A DNA stretch of 64,000 nucleotides from Halospina sp040196175 (GCF_040196175.1 NZ_JBEFNF010000007.1:62001-126000); one strand, 5' to 3'; positions 24,199-33,480 are shown, counted from the first letter of the stretch. The notes: generated by a model from the sequence alone, not told the origin. Program-made: numbers and translations.

Positions 24199-24819
24199 TC
24201 AACGCTTAACCGGGATCATTATTTCATTGTGACGCAGGAACCAGGGTGTGAAGGGGGGATTGTAGCGGGCCCAGATGGGCTGACCGTCAGCTTCAAGCCC
24301 CTCCTTCTCAACCCAGTCCGTCAGCCTGGCAAGATGTTGCTGATAGCGCTCGCTGCTCCAGGTTCCGGAATATTCGATAACCGCAACACGACGCTCGGGG
24401 ACAGCACGCAGTGTCACTTCTGGATCAGTGGGTTCGGGGAGAGTTTCGAGCGTATACGCCTCAGGCATCACAAAAGACACGACCCATCCCCCCTCAGCCC
24501 GTCGCTGGCCAACAGGGGCCGTCATCGCGATCTCCTCTGACGCAGCAGTTTGAGTCACCGGTGAGGTCATCGCGATGTCCTGCTCAACCCTGTTTTCACC
24601 GGATATGTACCCGAAAAGCCGCTCGAAGGCTTCGCCCCCTGCCTCTTCCAGTGTTGCCTCAATCTGGGTCTCGGCAACGATCACGCTGTCGTAATCCCGC
24701 AGCTCAAATGGCGCTTGCTGTCTGACGGTCTCATAGGAGGGCTGCTCCGTGAACGTACTGCACCCCTGGACTGCGCCCAGAAGGCACCCGAAGGCGAACA
24801 GCCTGACCAGTATTCTCAT
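24199..24819 (-). CDS. SOUL-family heme-binding lipoprotein
   Basis: SOUL/HBP-family protein, 206 aa. The N terminus is a lipoprotein signal: MRILVRLFAFGCLLGAVQGC, with Cys20 as the lipidation site (lipobox VQGC). The SOUL domain shows FELRDYDSVIVAE, the repeated IAMTSPV/IAMTAPV segments and VIEYSGTWSSERY near the end. Family members bind heme or tetrapyrroles. The lipid anchor places it in the periplasm, on the inner or outer membrane. In several bacteria SOUL proteins cluster with photolyases and light-stress genes, matching the neighbours here. It is co-directional with, and upstream of, the cupin operon and separated from it by the palindrome. Confidence 0.87.
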   Translation of the reverse strand: MRILVRLFAFGCLLGAVQGCSTFTEQPSYETVRQQAPFELRDYDSVIVAETQIEATLEEAGGEAFERLFGYISGENRVEQDIAMTSPVTQTAASEEIAMTAPVGQRRAEGGWVVSFVMPEAYTLETLPEPTDPEVTLRAVPERRVAVIEYSGTWSSERYQQHLARLTDWVEKEGLEADGQPIWARYNPPFTPWFLRHNEIMIPVKR

Positions 24820-24908
24820 ACCAATGCCCCAATAAGCAATTGCCAGGCCATATTACGCCAGCGTCCGGGATCCTGATCACCGCTGGCGCAGTCGTCCTGA
24901 GTCCGCCG

Positions 24909-26534
24909 TCAGGCGTTTCTGGCTTCATCCCGCAGCACAAACTTCTGAACCTTGCCTGTCGAGGTCTTGGGGAGATCCTGGAAGCAGACTGTCCTGGGCA
25001 CTTTGAAACCGGCCAGATGCTTACGGCAGAACTCAATGATGGCCTCTTCGCTAACCTCGCCAGCTACGTCTTTAAGGGTGACGAAAGCGCAGGGGGTCTC
25101 GCCCCATTTCTCGTCCGGGCGCGCCACTACCGCAGCCTCAAGTACGTCCGGGTGTTTGTAGAGTACGCCTTCCACTTCAATGGTTGAGATGTTTTCACCA
25201 CCGGAAATGATGATGTCTTTGAGACGGTCCTTGATCTCGATGTACCCATCTTCGTGCCAAACCGCCAGATCGCCAGAGTGATACCAGCCACCACGAAACG
25301 CTTCCTCCGTGGCCTTGGAATTCTTGAGATACCCCTTCATCACGGTGTTACCGCGCATACAGATTTCGCCGACACTTTCGCCATCCTTCGGGACCGGCTC
25401 CATGGTTTGCGTGTCCGCTACCATCAGCCCCTCAAGCGTCTGGTAACGCACACCCTGCCGCGCTTTTATTGCGGTCCGCTCTTCCAGGGGCAAATCGTCC
25501 CATTCGGGTTTCCAGGCGCAGACGGTGACGGGCCCATAGGTTTCCGTCAGGCCATAGACGTGCGTCACCTCAATGCCCATTGCCTCAATAGCGCCGATTA
25601 CACTTGCGGGAGGAGCAGCGCCGGCGGTCATGGCCTGTACCGGATGATCAATACTCAGTCGCGCCCCGTCTGACACACTCAGCAATGTATTCAGCACGAT
25701 GGGCGCACCACACATATGCGTTACCTGATGCTCACGGATGAGATTGAGAATCTTCTCCGGGTCTACCTTGCGCAGACACACATGGGTGCCACCAAGCGCG
25801 GTGACCGTCCAAGGGAAACACCAGCCGTTACAGTGAAACATGGGCAGGGTCCATAAGTACGTCGGATTCTCACCCATGGACCAGATCATCTGATTGCCAA
25901 CCACGTTCTGGAAGGCGCCGCGGTGATGGTAAACCACCCCTTTGGGATTCCCCGTAGTACCTGAGGTGTAGTTCAGTGAAATAGCATCCCACTCATCTTC
26001 CGGCTGGGTCCACTCAAAATCCGGGTCGCCCTCGCTCAGGAGGGTCTCGTAATTCAGGTCACTGACCGGTTCTCCCTGACCAAACTCCGGATCATACACA
26101 TCCACCAGCAGGGGCTGGGTCTCAAGTTTTGCTGCAGCCTCCCGGATCACCGCCGTGAACTCACGATCCACCAGTACCACCCGAGCCTCGCTGTGCTCAA
26201 GCATATAGGCAATGGCATCCACATCCAGCCGGATGTTGAGCGCGTTCAGAACTGCCCCCGTCGCAGGAACGCCAAAATGGCACTCAAGCATTTCCGGGAT
26301 GTTCGGCAGCATCGCAGCCACAGTCTCGCCACGACTGATACCTCGACCCTGAAGTGCGGAGGCCAGGCGCCGACAACGCCGGAAGGTCTCCTGCCAATCA
26401 CGGCGGATCTCACCATGGATAACGGCCGTGCGTTGAGGATAGACGCTGGCGGTGCGGGCAATGAAATCAACAGGTGACAGCGGACTGTGGTTAGCGGCTG
26501 TCTGCGGGAGGTTCTGATCGAAGATTGAGGTCAT
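24909..26534 (-). CDS. AMP-forming acyl-CoA synthetase (DmdB/medium-chain type)
   Basis: Adenylate-forming ligase, about 541 aa, that activates a carboxylic acid to its CoA thioester. The P-loop is LNYTSGTTGNPKGV, with the core motif HVYGLTETYGP and the hinge/catalytic region YHSGDLAVWHEDGYIEIKDR. The C-terminal catalytic Lys is in PKTSTGKVQK. The sequence style is like methylmercaptopropionate-CoA ligase (DmdB) and related short/medium-chain synthetases; the substrate cannot be fixed by eye. ATG 26534 has GGGGATG upstream; ATGs at 26543 and 26540 lie too close to it. It follows fadE on the same strand, supporting a role in fatty-acid or organic-acid breakdown. Confidence 0.9.
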   Translation of the reverse strand: MTSIFDQNLPQTAANHSPLSPVDFIARTASVYPQRTAVIHGEIRRDWQETFRRCRRLASALQGRGISRGETVAAMLPNIPEMLECHFGVPATGAVLNALNIRLDVDAIAYMLEHSEARVVLVDREFTAVIREAAAKLETQPLLVDVYDPEFGQGEPVSDLNYETLLSEGDPDFEWTQPEDEWDAISLNYTSGTTGNPKGVVYHHRGAFQNVVGNQMIWSMGENPTYLWTLPMFHCNGWCFPWTVTALGGTHVCLRKVDPEKILNLIREHQVTHMCGAPIVLNTLLSVSDGARLSIDHPVQAMTAGAAPPASVIGAIEAMGIEVTHVYGLTETYGPVTVCAWKPEWDDLPLEERTAIKARQGVRYQTLEGLMVADTQTMEPVPKDGESVGEICMRGNTVMKGYLKNSKATEEAFRGGWYHSGDLAVWHEDGYIEIKDRLKDIIISGGENISTIEVEGVLYKHPDVLEAAVVARPDEKWGETPCAFVTLKDVAGEVSEEAIIEFCRKHLAGFKVPRTVCFQDLPKTSTGKVQKFVLRDEARNA

Positions 26535-26620
26535 GGTCATCATCCCCGGAACGGTTGTGGTTGGCGGGTCGCATTTACCCTGAACCTAACGCCTCCGGAG
26601 ACCGACGGGAATTAGACGAT

Positions 26621-26643
26621 GGTAGCAGGGCGACCCTGCTACC
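26621..26643 (-). other. Intergenic hairpin between fadE and acyl-CoA synthetase
   Basis: Perfect 10-bp stem GGTAGCAGGG/CCCTGCTACC with a 3-base loop, 12 bp before the fadE stop on the + coordinate. It lies in the leader of neither gene: it is 86 bp upstream of the ligase start, on the same strand as both genes. No T-run follows, so its role is unclear. Confidence 0.5.
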
Positions 26644-26655
26644 CGAGCCCGCCCG

Positions 26656-29169
26656 CTAATTCATGGGTTCATCTTCCGCCTTGGGCCGCTCAACCAGCTC
26701 CAGACGCCCGATTGAATCCTTGGCCAATGCCTCAAGGCTCTCCTTGGAGAAGGCATCCACACGGATGGTGTCGTACATGGCGGCCATAGCCTCGGAAACG
26801 CGCTCACGCTGCGTATCATCCAACAACTCACGCTCCTGAGCCCAATCGAGCAGCTCCTCACGCTGATGGCCTAGCAGCATCTCGATGTCCTGGAGCTCAT
26901 CCGGGTCCGACTTGCGGATGGCATCATTGATCCTTTGGCGGGCGGGTTCTGTCTCCCGCGCCAGACGCAGCGCATGCAGAATGCGCCCAACCGCATCCTC
27001 CGGGTCCTCGGTGTGATAGACGCCACGCGGAATCCGCTCCTTGGCACCGCCTTCTTTCACGATACTCAACGCCACACGCTGCCCCAGCTCATCATCAGGC
27101 CGGCGCAGGCGCACGCCTAACGGAAACACCAGCGCTTTCAGCGGCCAGCGAAGAGGCTTGACTGGGAAATTGGTCACAGCCTCGTAAAGCGCGCTCTGGA
27201 TGTCGTAAAGCGACTGCTGCAGACTCCATTCAACAAGGTCGCGGGTGGCTTCGTCATAGCCTTCCTCATGCCACTGCTTAATGGAGGCCGACGCGTAATA
27301 GAGCCCGACCAGCGCATCCGTCATGCGACCGGTGAACCGCTGGCGCCCTTTGAGGCTGCCCCCAAGCGTCAGAAGGCTGACATCCGTCAGCACCGAAAAG
27401 GCGGCGGCGAAGCGCGAAAGCTGTTGATAATAACGCCGAAGGCCACCTTCGCCGGGCGTCGGTTGTACACGCCCGCCAGTCACCCCGAGGATCACAGAGC
27501 GCAGTACGTTACGACTAGTATGGGCAATGTGCGCGAAGAAGACACCGTCGAACTTACGCACAGCCTGACCGGAATTGTCCATGCCAGCTGCCTCGATCTC
27601 CTGCACGATGTAGGGATGGCAGCGTATGGCGCCCTGGCCAAAGACCATCAGGCTGCGGGTAAGGATGTTCGCCCCTTCAACGGTTATGGCGATGGGGATG
27701 GCCTGGTAAATCCGCGCCAGGAAATTGCGCGGTCCCTTAATGACGCCACGCCCGGCTACCACATCCATGGCGTTGGTCACGACCTTGCGCATCAGATCCG
27801 TGTTGCGATACTTCAGCAGCGCCGAGGGCACCGAGGGTTTCACCCCACGATCAAGCATGCCGGAGGTGAAGAGTCTGGCGCTGTCCATCATCCAAGTGTA
27901 TCCGGCCATAGGCTCCAGCGCTTCCTGAACACCCTCGAAGTCACTGATCGAGCGCCCGAACTGTTCTCGCACCGCCGCATAGGATCCGGTCGTCAGGCAG
28001 GCCATCTTGCCCCCGCTGGTACCCAAAGCCGGCAGCGAAATGGAGCGCCCGATGGACAGGCACTCCAGCAGCATGCGCCAGCCCTGTCCGATCATTTCGC
28101 GCCCGCCAATGACCTGCTCCTGGGGAATGAAGACATCATCGCCCCAGGTTGGGCCATTCATGAAAACGGTGTTCATAGGCAGATGCCGGGCGCCGTGATT
28201 CACACCTTCCGTCTCCGCCGGCACCATCACCGTGGTCACGCCCAGATCGTGGTCATCGCCCAGCAGATGATCCGGGTCATAGACCTTGATCGCCAGACCG
28301 ATCAGCGTAGCCACCGGTGCCAGGGTGATGTAACGCTTGTTCCAGGTGACCTTCATACCGAGCACTTCCTGGCCGTTCCAGTAGCCCCGGCAGATGACGC
28401 CCCGGTCCGGAATGGCCCCCGCATCCGAGCCAGCCACAGGTGACGTCAGGGCGAAACAGGGGACTTCGTCGCCCTTTGCCAGGCGTGGCAGATAGTACTG
28501 CTTCTGGTCATCCGTGCCGTAATAGGTGATCAGCTCGCCCGGGCCCAGGGAGTTGGGCACCATGACGGTAACCGCCGCGGAGACCCCCCTGGAGGCGAGC
28601 TTCATCACCACCTCGGAGTGCGCCGTGTTCGAGAACCCGAGCCCGCCGTGGTTTTTGTCAATCACCAGACCAAAGAAGCCTTTCTCACGGATGAACCGCC
28701 AGGCCTCCTGTGGCAGGTCGTAACGCTCATTGGTAATGGACCAGTCGTCCAGCATGGCGCAGAGCTCGTCCACCGGTCCATCGATGAAAGCCTGCTCTTC
28801 CTCGGTCAGCTTGGGATGCGGCAAGCTCAACAGATGGTTCCAGTCGGGCCGGCCGGAGAACAACTCACCATCCCAGTCAACGCTGCCGGCATTGAGAGCC
28901 TGCTGTTCCGTGTCTGAAAGCGTTGGCAGCATGCCCCGGACCACGCCCAGAAGCGGGCTGCTGATCAGCTTGCGGCGCACAGGCGAGGGGATAATGACCA
29001 CCAGCGTTCCCAACAAAAGCGCGGTTCCGATGAAAACACTCAGCCAGTGCCAGCCGTCCAGCCAGAACCCAACGCCCGTTGCAATAACGAGACCAGCAGT
29101 ACCGAGCCACCAGTTGGCCCCGAGATAGAGCAGTACCAGCCCCGCCAGAAGCCATAGAAGAACACTCAT
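26656..29169 (-). CDS. fadE: Acyl-CoA dehydrogenase FadE (long bacterial type)
   Basis: First enzyme of beta-oxidation: oxidises acyl-CoA to trans-2-enoyl-CoA with FAD. Its 837 aa match the gammaproteobacterial FadE (about 815 aa), which has an N-terminal membrane part not found in ordinary acyl-CoA dehydrogenases. Two hydrophobic segments lie within the first 60 residues (LLWLLAGLVLLYLGANWWL and the next). The dehydrogenase core shows FFGLVIDKNHGGLGFS, ALTSPVAGSDAG and GRGVIKGPRNF. ATG 29169 has AGGAGG at good spacing; the frame continues 32 residues upstream without similarity. It lies upstream of the acyl-CoA synthetase on the same strand. Confidence 0.92.
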   Translation of the reverse strand: MSVLLWLLAGLVLLYLGANWWLGTAGLVIATGVGFWLDGWHWLSVFIGTALLLGTLVVIIPSPVRRKLISSPLLGVVRGMLPTLSDTEQQALNAGSVDWDGELFSGRPDWNHLLSLPHPKLTEEEQAFIDGPVDELCAMLDDWSITNERYDLPQEAWRFIREKGFFGLVIDKNHGGLGFSNTAHSEVVMKLASRGVSAAVTVMVPNSLGPGELITYYGTDDQKQYYLPRLAKGDEVPCFALTSPVAGSDAGAIPDRGVICRGYWNGQEVLGMKVTWNKRYITLAPVATLIGLAIKVYDPDHLLGDDHDLGVTTVMVPAETEGVNHGARHLPMNTVFMNGPTWGDDVFIPQEQVIGGREMIGQGWRMLLECLSIGRSISLPALGTSGGKMACLTTGSYAAVREQFGRSISDFEGVQEALEPMAGYTWMMDSARLFTSGMLDRGVKPSVPSALLKYRNTDLMRKVVTNAMDVVAGRGVIKGPRNFLARIYQAIPIAITVEGANILTRSLMVFGQGAIRCHPYIVQEIEAAGMDNSGQAVRKFDGVFFAHIAHTSRNVLRSVILGVTGGRVQPTPGEGGLRRYYQQLSRFAAAFSVLTDVSLLTLGGSLKGRQRFTGRMTDALVGLYYASASIKQWHEEGYDEATRDLVEWSLQQSLYDIQSALYEAVTNFPVKPLRWPLKALVFPLGVRLRRPDDELGQRVALSIVKEGGAKERIPRGVYHTEDPEDAVGRILHALRLARETEPARQRINDAIRKSDPDELQDIEMLLGHQREELLDWAQERELLDDTQRERVSEAMAAMYDTIRVDAFSKESLEALAKDSIGRLELVERPKAEDEPMN

Positions 29170-29337
29170 GATGATCACCTCCTTTCTACCGATATCCCCG
29201 CCCCTTGCGGCGGATATAATCCACCATAGGGCTCTGACCGCCCCTGAAAAAGGCCCTTTTATCAATATCCGTCTTAACCTGCTGACAATTGCACACTAGA
29301 ATGAAGTATTAAGCAGTAACGGAAGGGATTTCTTTCT

Positions 29338-29820
29338 ATGGCATGGTACGCCTTACAGCACAAACCCGCGCAGGCCGAGCGCGCCGTAGCTAACCTTGAT
29401 AATCAGGGCATTGAGTGCTTCTTCCCGCAGATCGACGTGGAGACAATTCAGGGCGGCAAACGCCGCCTGAGGCGCGAGCCGCTGTTCCGTGGTTACCTGT
29501 TCATCAACCTGGACCTGACGGATCCTGTATGGCACAAGCTGCGCTCAACCCGGGGCGTCGTGCGGGTGGTGAGCTTCGGCAACAAGCCCGCGCCGATCGC
29601 CGACGAGATCATCCAGAGCATCCGTAAAGGCCTGGAGTCAGCCGCTAACGCTGGTGGTATCCACAAGGGCGACAAACTTGAGATTCTGGAAGGCCCCTTT
29701 CGTGGGCTCAATGCGGTTTTCCAGGAATACGATGGGGAAACCCGGGCCATGGTATTAATCGACTTCCTGCAGAAGCAGCACCGGGTATCCATGGATCTGG
29801 ATCAGGTCAAGCCGGGCTAG
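29338..29820 (+). CDS. rfaH: Transcription antiterminator RfaH
   Basis: NusG paralogue that joins RNA polymerase at ops sites and promotes expression of long envelope operons. The N terminus is WYALQHKPAQAERAVANL, followed by the NusG-like FRGYLFINLDL. The C-terminal KOW domain begins at about residue 105 (IHKGDKLEILEGPFRGL). At 160 aa it matches E. coli RfaH (162 aa). The acidic Glu/Gln pattern suggests RfaH rather than NusG, and it lacks the usual secE neighbour. It is a single gene divergent from fadE; no LPS or capsule operon lies in the window. Confidence 0.9.
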   Translation: MAWYALQHKPAQAERAVANLDNQGIECFFPQIDVETIQGGKRRLRREPLFRGYLFINLDLTDPVWHKLRSTRGVVRVVSFGNKPAPIADEIIQSIRKGLESAANAGGIHKGDKLEILEGPFRGLNAVFQEYDGETRAMVLIDFLQKQHRVSMDLDQVKPG

Positions 29821-29830
29821 AAACCAGACG

Positions 29831-30583
29831 TCAGGCGGAAACGCTGCGGCCGCCATCCACGTTCAGAACCTGCCCGGTGACATAGGGTGCATCACACGCC
29901 AGCCAGGCCACGGCGCTCGCAATGTCCCACGCCTGGCCGGTTCGGTGAAGAGGCACCTGCTCGAGAATTGTCTGCCTGGTCTCCTCTGACATCGCATCAC
30001 CAGCGTCACCCTCCGGCCATAACACCGCGCCCGGCGCTACCCCATTGGCTCTCACCGCGGGCGCCATGTCTCTTGCCCACGAACGGGTCAGCGACGCCAA
30101 AGCCGCCTTGGTGGCGCAGTAAACCGGGTGATCCGGCAGCGGGCGCTCAGCATACACATCGATCAGGTTTATGATACAGCCATGCTGATGTTTCAGCTCT
30201 GCGGCAAGCGCTTCCACCAGGAGCACAGGCGCACGCAGATTGGTGTCCATCAGACGCCCCCACTGCTCCATGCTCAACTCGCCCACAGGTGTAGGGAAGA
30301 ACTCAGAGGCATTGTTCACCAGAACGTCGAGCCGGGACCAATAGTCTGCGGCCTCGCGAGCCAGCGCCTGAACCGCCTCCGGGTCTCGCAGATCGGCCTG
30401 CAGCGCCACGGCAGAGCCAGCGCGCTCATCATTAAGGTCTGCCACCAACGCTTGCGCATCAATGGCCCCGCTGCGGTAATGCACCACCACCCGATAGCCC
30501 CGCTCATGCAGAGCCCTTGCCGTAGCGGCACCCAGCCGTCTCGCCGCGCCGGTCACCAGCGCCACCCCCCGGTATTCATTCAT
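29831..30583 (-). CDS. Pteridine reductase (SDR family)
   Basis: NADPH-dependent short-chain dehydrogenase, about 250 aa, probably reducing dihydropterins. The glycine motif is ALVTGAARRLGAATARAL, with the GAARRLG signature of pteridine reductases. The catalytic residues lie in HPVYCATKAALASLTR, and the C terminus is GQVLNVDGGRSV. The start at 30583 (MNEYRG) overlaps the end of cca by 8 bp, so it is the last gene of a thiolase-trmL-cca-pteridine reductase run. It is the second pteridine reductase-like SDR in the window besides folM, which has a different glycine motif (GAGQRIG). Confidence 0.85.
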   Translation of the reverse strand: MNEYRGVALVTGAARRLGAATARALHERGYRVVVHYRSGAIDAQALVADLNDERAGSAVALQADLRDPEAVQALAREAADYWSRLDVLVNNASEFFPTPVGELSMEQWGRLMDTNLRAPVLLVEALAAELKHQHGCIINLIDVYAERPLPDHPVYCATKAALASLTRSWARDMAPAVRANGVAPGAVLWPEGDAGDAMSEETRQTILEQVPLHRTGQAWDIASAVAWLACDAPYVTGQVLNVDGGRSVSA

Positions 30584-31685
30584 CCTCGGCGTCTCCATCA
30601 ACCACCCGTTCAATCGCCTGTCGCCGGTTAGCCGATATGGCCTCCCCCAGTGCCTTACCGCGATACCCTTCCGCCATCAGAGCCTGAGGATCCACCGCAG
30701 CGGCCCACGCGCGCGCCTCACGCACCCGGCCTGCTGCCTGTTCGCCCAGACCACAGGCTTCCATCACCACCAACAGCTGTTCAAATCGTTCCGGGCGCCG
30801 CCAGCCATCCGCCTTTTCCAGCAACTGCGCGATCCAGTCCGCTGTCAGTGGTTGCGGCCAGCGCGGCAGAGTCACTGCGCTCACCGCAATATCCCGGCAA
30901 CTGTTGGGCACCCGCAGCCGATCACTGAATTTCTGAGCCGTGTCCTCATCCAGCCTGGCCAGCAGCGCCGCATAACGCACTTCAGTGGCGTCACTAAGGC
31001 ATACGGCCTGCGCCAGCGCTGCCAGACCCTCTTCCAGGACCTCGGCGTGTGAGACGATCTCCGGCATCACCACCGCCAGGGCCCCGCAAGCGTCCAGAAC
31101 CTCAAAAAAGACATGAGGGCACGGCTCATGAAGGGCTCGACGGGTTTCTTGCCAGACCCTCTCGGGCACCAAATGATCCACTTCGCCCGCTGCCACCATC
31201 GAGCGCATCAGGGCCATGGTTTCATCCGCCACTGCGAATTTCATCGGGGCAAGACGGGCAGCAAAACGAGCCGTCCTCAGGATACGCAGCGGATCTTCCG
31301 CAAAAGCCGGAGAGACATGGCGCAACACCCGGTCCGCAAGGTCCTGCTCACCCCCGAAAGGATCCACGAGGTTTCCGTGGGGATCCCGGGCCATGGCGTT
31401 AATGGTCAGGTCCCGACGTTGCAGGTCGTCTTCCAGGGTGACATCCGGGGCGCTGTGCACCTCAAACCCGTGGTAGCCATGACCACTCTTACGCTCCGTG
31501 CGAGCCAGCGCGTATTCCTCATGCGTCTCTGGATGAAGAAATACGGGAAAATCAGCCCCCACCTGCCGGTAGCCGGCCTCCAACATCTGATGCGGGGTGG
31601 CGCCAACCACCACCCAGTCACGGTCCTTCACGGGGTTCCCAAGCAACAGGTCACGGACTGCGCCACCCACCTCATAGATCGCCAT
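30576..31685 (-). CDS. cca: CCA-adding tRNA nucleotidyltransferase with degenerate HD domain
   Basis: Adds or repairs the 3' CCA of tRNA. The class II nucleotidyltransferase head is typical: VGGAVRDLLLGNPVKDRDWVV, then the ERRDLTINAMA-like segment QRRDLTINAMA and ILRTARFAARL. At 369 aa it is shorter than E. coli Cca (412 aa). In the region where the HD phosphodiesterase normally has LLHDLGK it reads LLARLDEDT, so the metal-binding His-Asp pair is absent. Nucleotidyl transfer should be intact while phosphohydrolase activity is probably lost. The start overlaps the trmL stop (ATGA), indicating coupled translation. Confidence 0.9.
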   Translation of the reverse strand: MAIYEVGGAVRDLLLGNPVKDRDWVVVGATPHQMLEAGYRQVGADFPVFLHPETHEEYALARTERKSGHGYHGFEVHSAPDVTLEDDLQRRDLTINAMARDPHGNLVDPFGGEQDLADRVLRHVSPAFAEDPLRILRTARFAARLAPMKFAVADETMALMRSMVAAGEVDHLVPERVWQETRRALHEPCPHVFFEVLDACGALAVVMPEIVSHAEVLEEGLAALAQAVCLSDATEVRYAALLARLDEDTAQKFSDRLRVPNSCRDIAVSAVTLPRWPQPLTADWIAQLLEKADGWRRPERFEQLLVVMEACGLGEQAAGRVREARAWAAAVDPQALMAEGYRGKALGEAISANRRQAIERVVDGDAEDE

Positions 31686-32155
31686 CAGGCACTTCCCTCA
31701 AAACCGAGTTGCCGCCAGGCTTCGAAGACCACGACGGCAACCGCGTTGGAAAGGTTCAGGCTGCGCCGCTCAGGCACCATCGGCAGGCGCAGTACATGCC
31801 CCTGCGGCAAGCCGGTCAGTACCTCATCCGGAAGACCACGGGTTTCGGGGCCAAACATCAGTGTATCTCCGGAGCAGAACGCCACCTGATGGTGACCCTG
31901 CGTACCTCTGGTGGAAATCCCAAACAGCCGGCCCCCACGAATGGATTCCGATTCCAGAAAGGTGCGATAGCTGTCATGCACCTGGACACTGGCGTACTCG
32001 CGATAATCCAGCCCGGCGCGCTTCATTCGCCGGTCGTCCAGCTGAAAGCCCAAAGGCTGGATCAGGTGCAGGCGGCAGCCAGTGTTGGCTGCCAGCCGCA
32101 TAATATTGCCGGTGTTAGGAGGGATCTCGGGCTCATAAAGCGCAATGTTCAGCAT
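31685..32155 (-). CDS. trmL: tRNA (cytidine(34)-2'-O)-methyltransferase TrmL
   Basis: SPOUT-fold methyltransferase that 2'-O-methylates the wobble base of tRNA-Leu. Typical segments are LNIALYEPEIPPNTGNIMRL at the N terminus, MFGPETRGLPDEVL in the middle and LRLPMVPERRSLNLSNAVAV near the end; these include the knotted SAM-binding loop. Its 156 aa are the normal TrmL length. The start codon directly follows the thiolase stop and the stop overlaps the cca start, so the three are one operon, with two tRNA-maturation enzymes side by side. Confidence 0.94.
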   Translation of the reverse strand: MLNIALYEPEIPPNTGNIMRLAANTGCRLHLIQPLGFQLDDRRMKRAGLDYREYASVQVHDSYRTFLESESIRGGRLFGISTRGTQGHHQVAFCSGDTLMFGPETRGLPDEVLTGLPQGHVLRLPMVPERRSLNLSNAVAVVVFEAWRQLGFEGSA

Positions 32156-33334
32156 TCAGCGCTCCACCGCAAGCGCAACCCCCATGCCACCGCCAATGCA
32201 CAGCGTGGCGAGGCCACGCTGCACCTCGCGCCGACGCATCTCGTGCAACAGGGTCACCAGTATCCGGCACCCCGAAGCGCCGATGGGGTGACCCAGGGCA
32301 ACGGCACCACCGTTGACGTTCACGCGTGAGGTATCCCAGCCAAGATCCCGATTGACGGCAATCGACTGAGCGGCGAACGCCTCATTGGCTTCGACCAAAT
32401 CAAGCTGATCAACCCCCCAGCCTGCCCGTTCCAGAGCACTACGGGTTGCGGGGATGGGGCCGGTTCCCATGATCTCTGGCGCTACGCCGGCATTGGCGTA
32501 ACCGCGGATGGTCACCAACGGCTCAAGCCCCAGCTCCTGAGCCTTTTCGGCGGAACACACCACCACAGCAGCAGCCCCGTCGTTCAGAGCCGAGGCATTA
32601 CCGGCAGTCACCCCGCCGTCTTTCTGAAACGCTGGCTTAAGGCCGGCAAGCCCCTCCGCGGTCACACCCGGTCGGGGATTCTCGTCCGTATCCACGACCT
32701 TGGGATCACCTTTGCGCTGAGGAATACTGACCGGAACAATCTCATCACTGAAGCGCCCGTCGTTGATGGCCGCTTCTGCCTTCTGTTGAGACGCAGCGGC
32801 AAACGCATCCTGCTCCTGGCGGGTGATGCTGTATTCGCGGGCGATATTCTCGGCGGTCACTCCCATGTGGTAATCGTTGAACGCATCCCAGAGACCGTCC
32901 TGAATCATGGAATCGAGCATCTGCCAATGACCGAGCTTCTGGCCATTACGGCTGTTGGGCAGCACATGCGGTGCCTGGCTCATGCTCTCCTGACCACCAG
33001 CAATAATCAGGTCCGCATCCCCACAGCGGATCGCCTGAGTTGCAAGATGCAGAGACTTGAGCCCGGAACCACAGACTTTATTGATGGTCATGGCGGGCAC
33101 AGCCTCAGTAAGCCCGCCCCCGATCGCCGCTTGGCGTGCGGGATTCTGGCCAACGCCGGCGGTCAGAACCTGTCCCAGGACCACCTCATCCACCTGATCT
33201 GAGGTAATCCCAGTATCGCCAAGTAACTGGCGAATAACGGTGGCGCCTAGCTGGGCCGCGCTCTGACCCGCAAGGCCCCCTCCAAAAGTGCCGATGGCGG
33301 TACGCTTTGCGGCGGCAATGACAACATCACGCAT
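32156..33334 (-). CDS. Acetyl-CoA acetyltransferase (thiolase)
   Basis: Thiolase of the AtoB/PhaA type, 392 aa, condensing or cleaving acetoacetyl-CoA. The nucleophilic Cys lies in INKVCGSGLKSLHLA near residue 88. The second and third motifs are LDLVEANEAFAAQ and GGAVALGHPIGASG, and the base Cys is in LATLCIGGGMGVAL. AGGAG stands before ATG 33334. Its degradative or polyhydroxybutyrate role cannot be told from sequence; nearby fadE and acyl-CoA synthetase suggest fatty-acid metabolism. Confidence 0.93.
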   Translation of the reverse strand: MRDVVIAAAKRTAIGTFGGGLAGQSAAQLGATVIRQLLGDTGITSDQVDEVVLGQVLTAGVGQNPARQAAIGGGLTEAVPAMTINKVCGSGLKSLHLATQAIRCGDADLIIAGGQESMSQAPHVLPNSRNGQKLGHWQMLDSMIQDGLWDAFNDYHMGVTAENIAREYSITRQEQDAFAAASQQKAEAAINDGRFSDEIVPVSIPQRKGDPKVVDTDENPRPGVTAEGLAGLKPAFQKDGGVTAGNASALNDGAAAVVVCSAEKAQELGLEPLVTIRGYANAGVAPEIMGTGPIPATRSALERAGWGVDQLDLVEANEAFAAQSIAVNRDLGWDTSRVNVNGGAVALGHPIGASGCRILVTLLHEMRRREVQRGLATLCIGGGMGVALAVER

Positions 33335-33480
33335 AGTTGAGTGCTCCTGTTTACCCGGTTTTGCGATAGTTTATCAGATGCCGGCAGGGCTCGGCCCCGC
33401 CCCGGCATTGCACCGAGCATGGACACTGGATGAAAATACTCGCCTTTGCGACCCCGGTATCAGTTGAGGAAGGATCCATC

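Noticed and set aside
26621..26643. Rho-independent terminator between fadE and the acyl-CoA synthetase
   Set aside because: The stem is perfect but no T-run follows on either strand.
27268..28443. Long + strand open frame inside fadE
   Set aside because: Antisense shadow; His/Arg/Gly-rich with no recognisable motif, whereas FadE covers the whole stretch.
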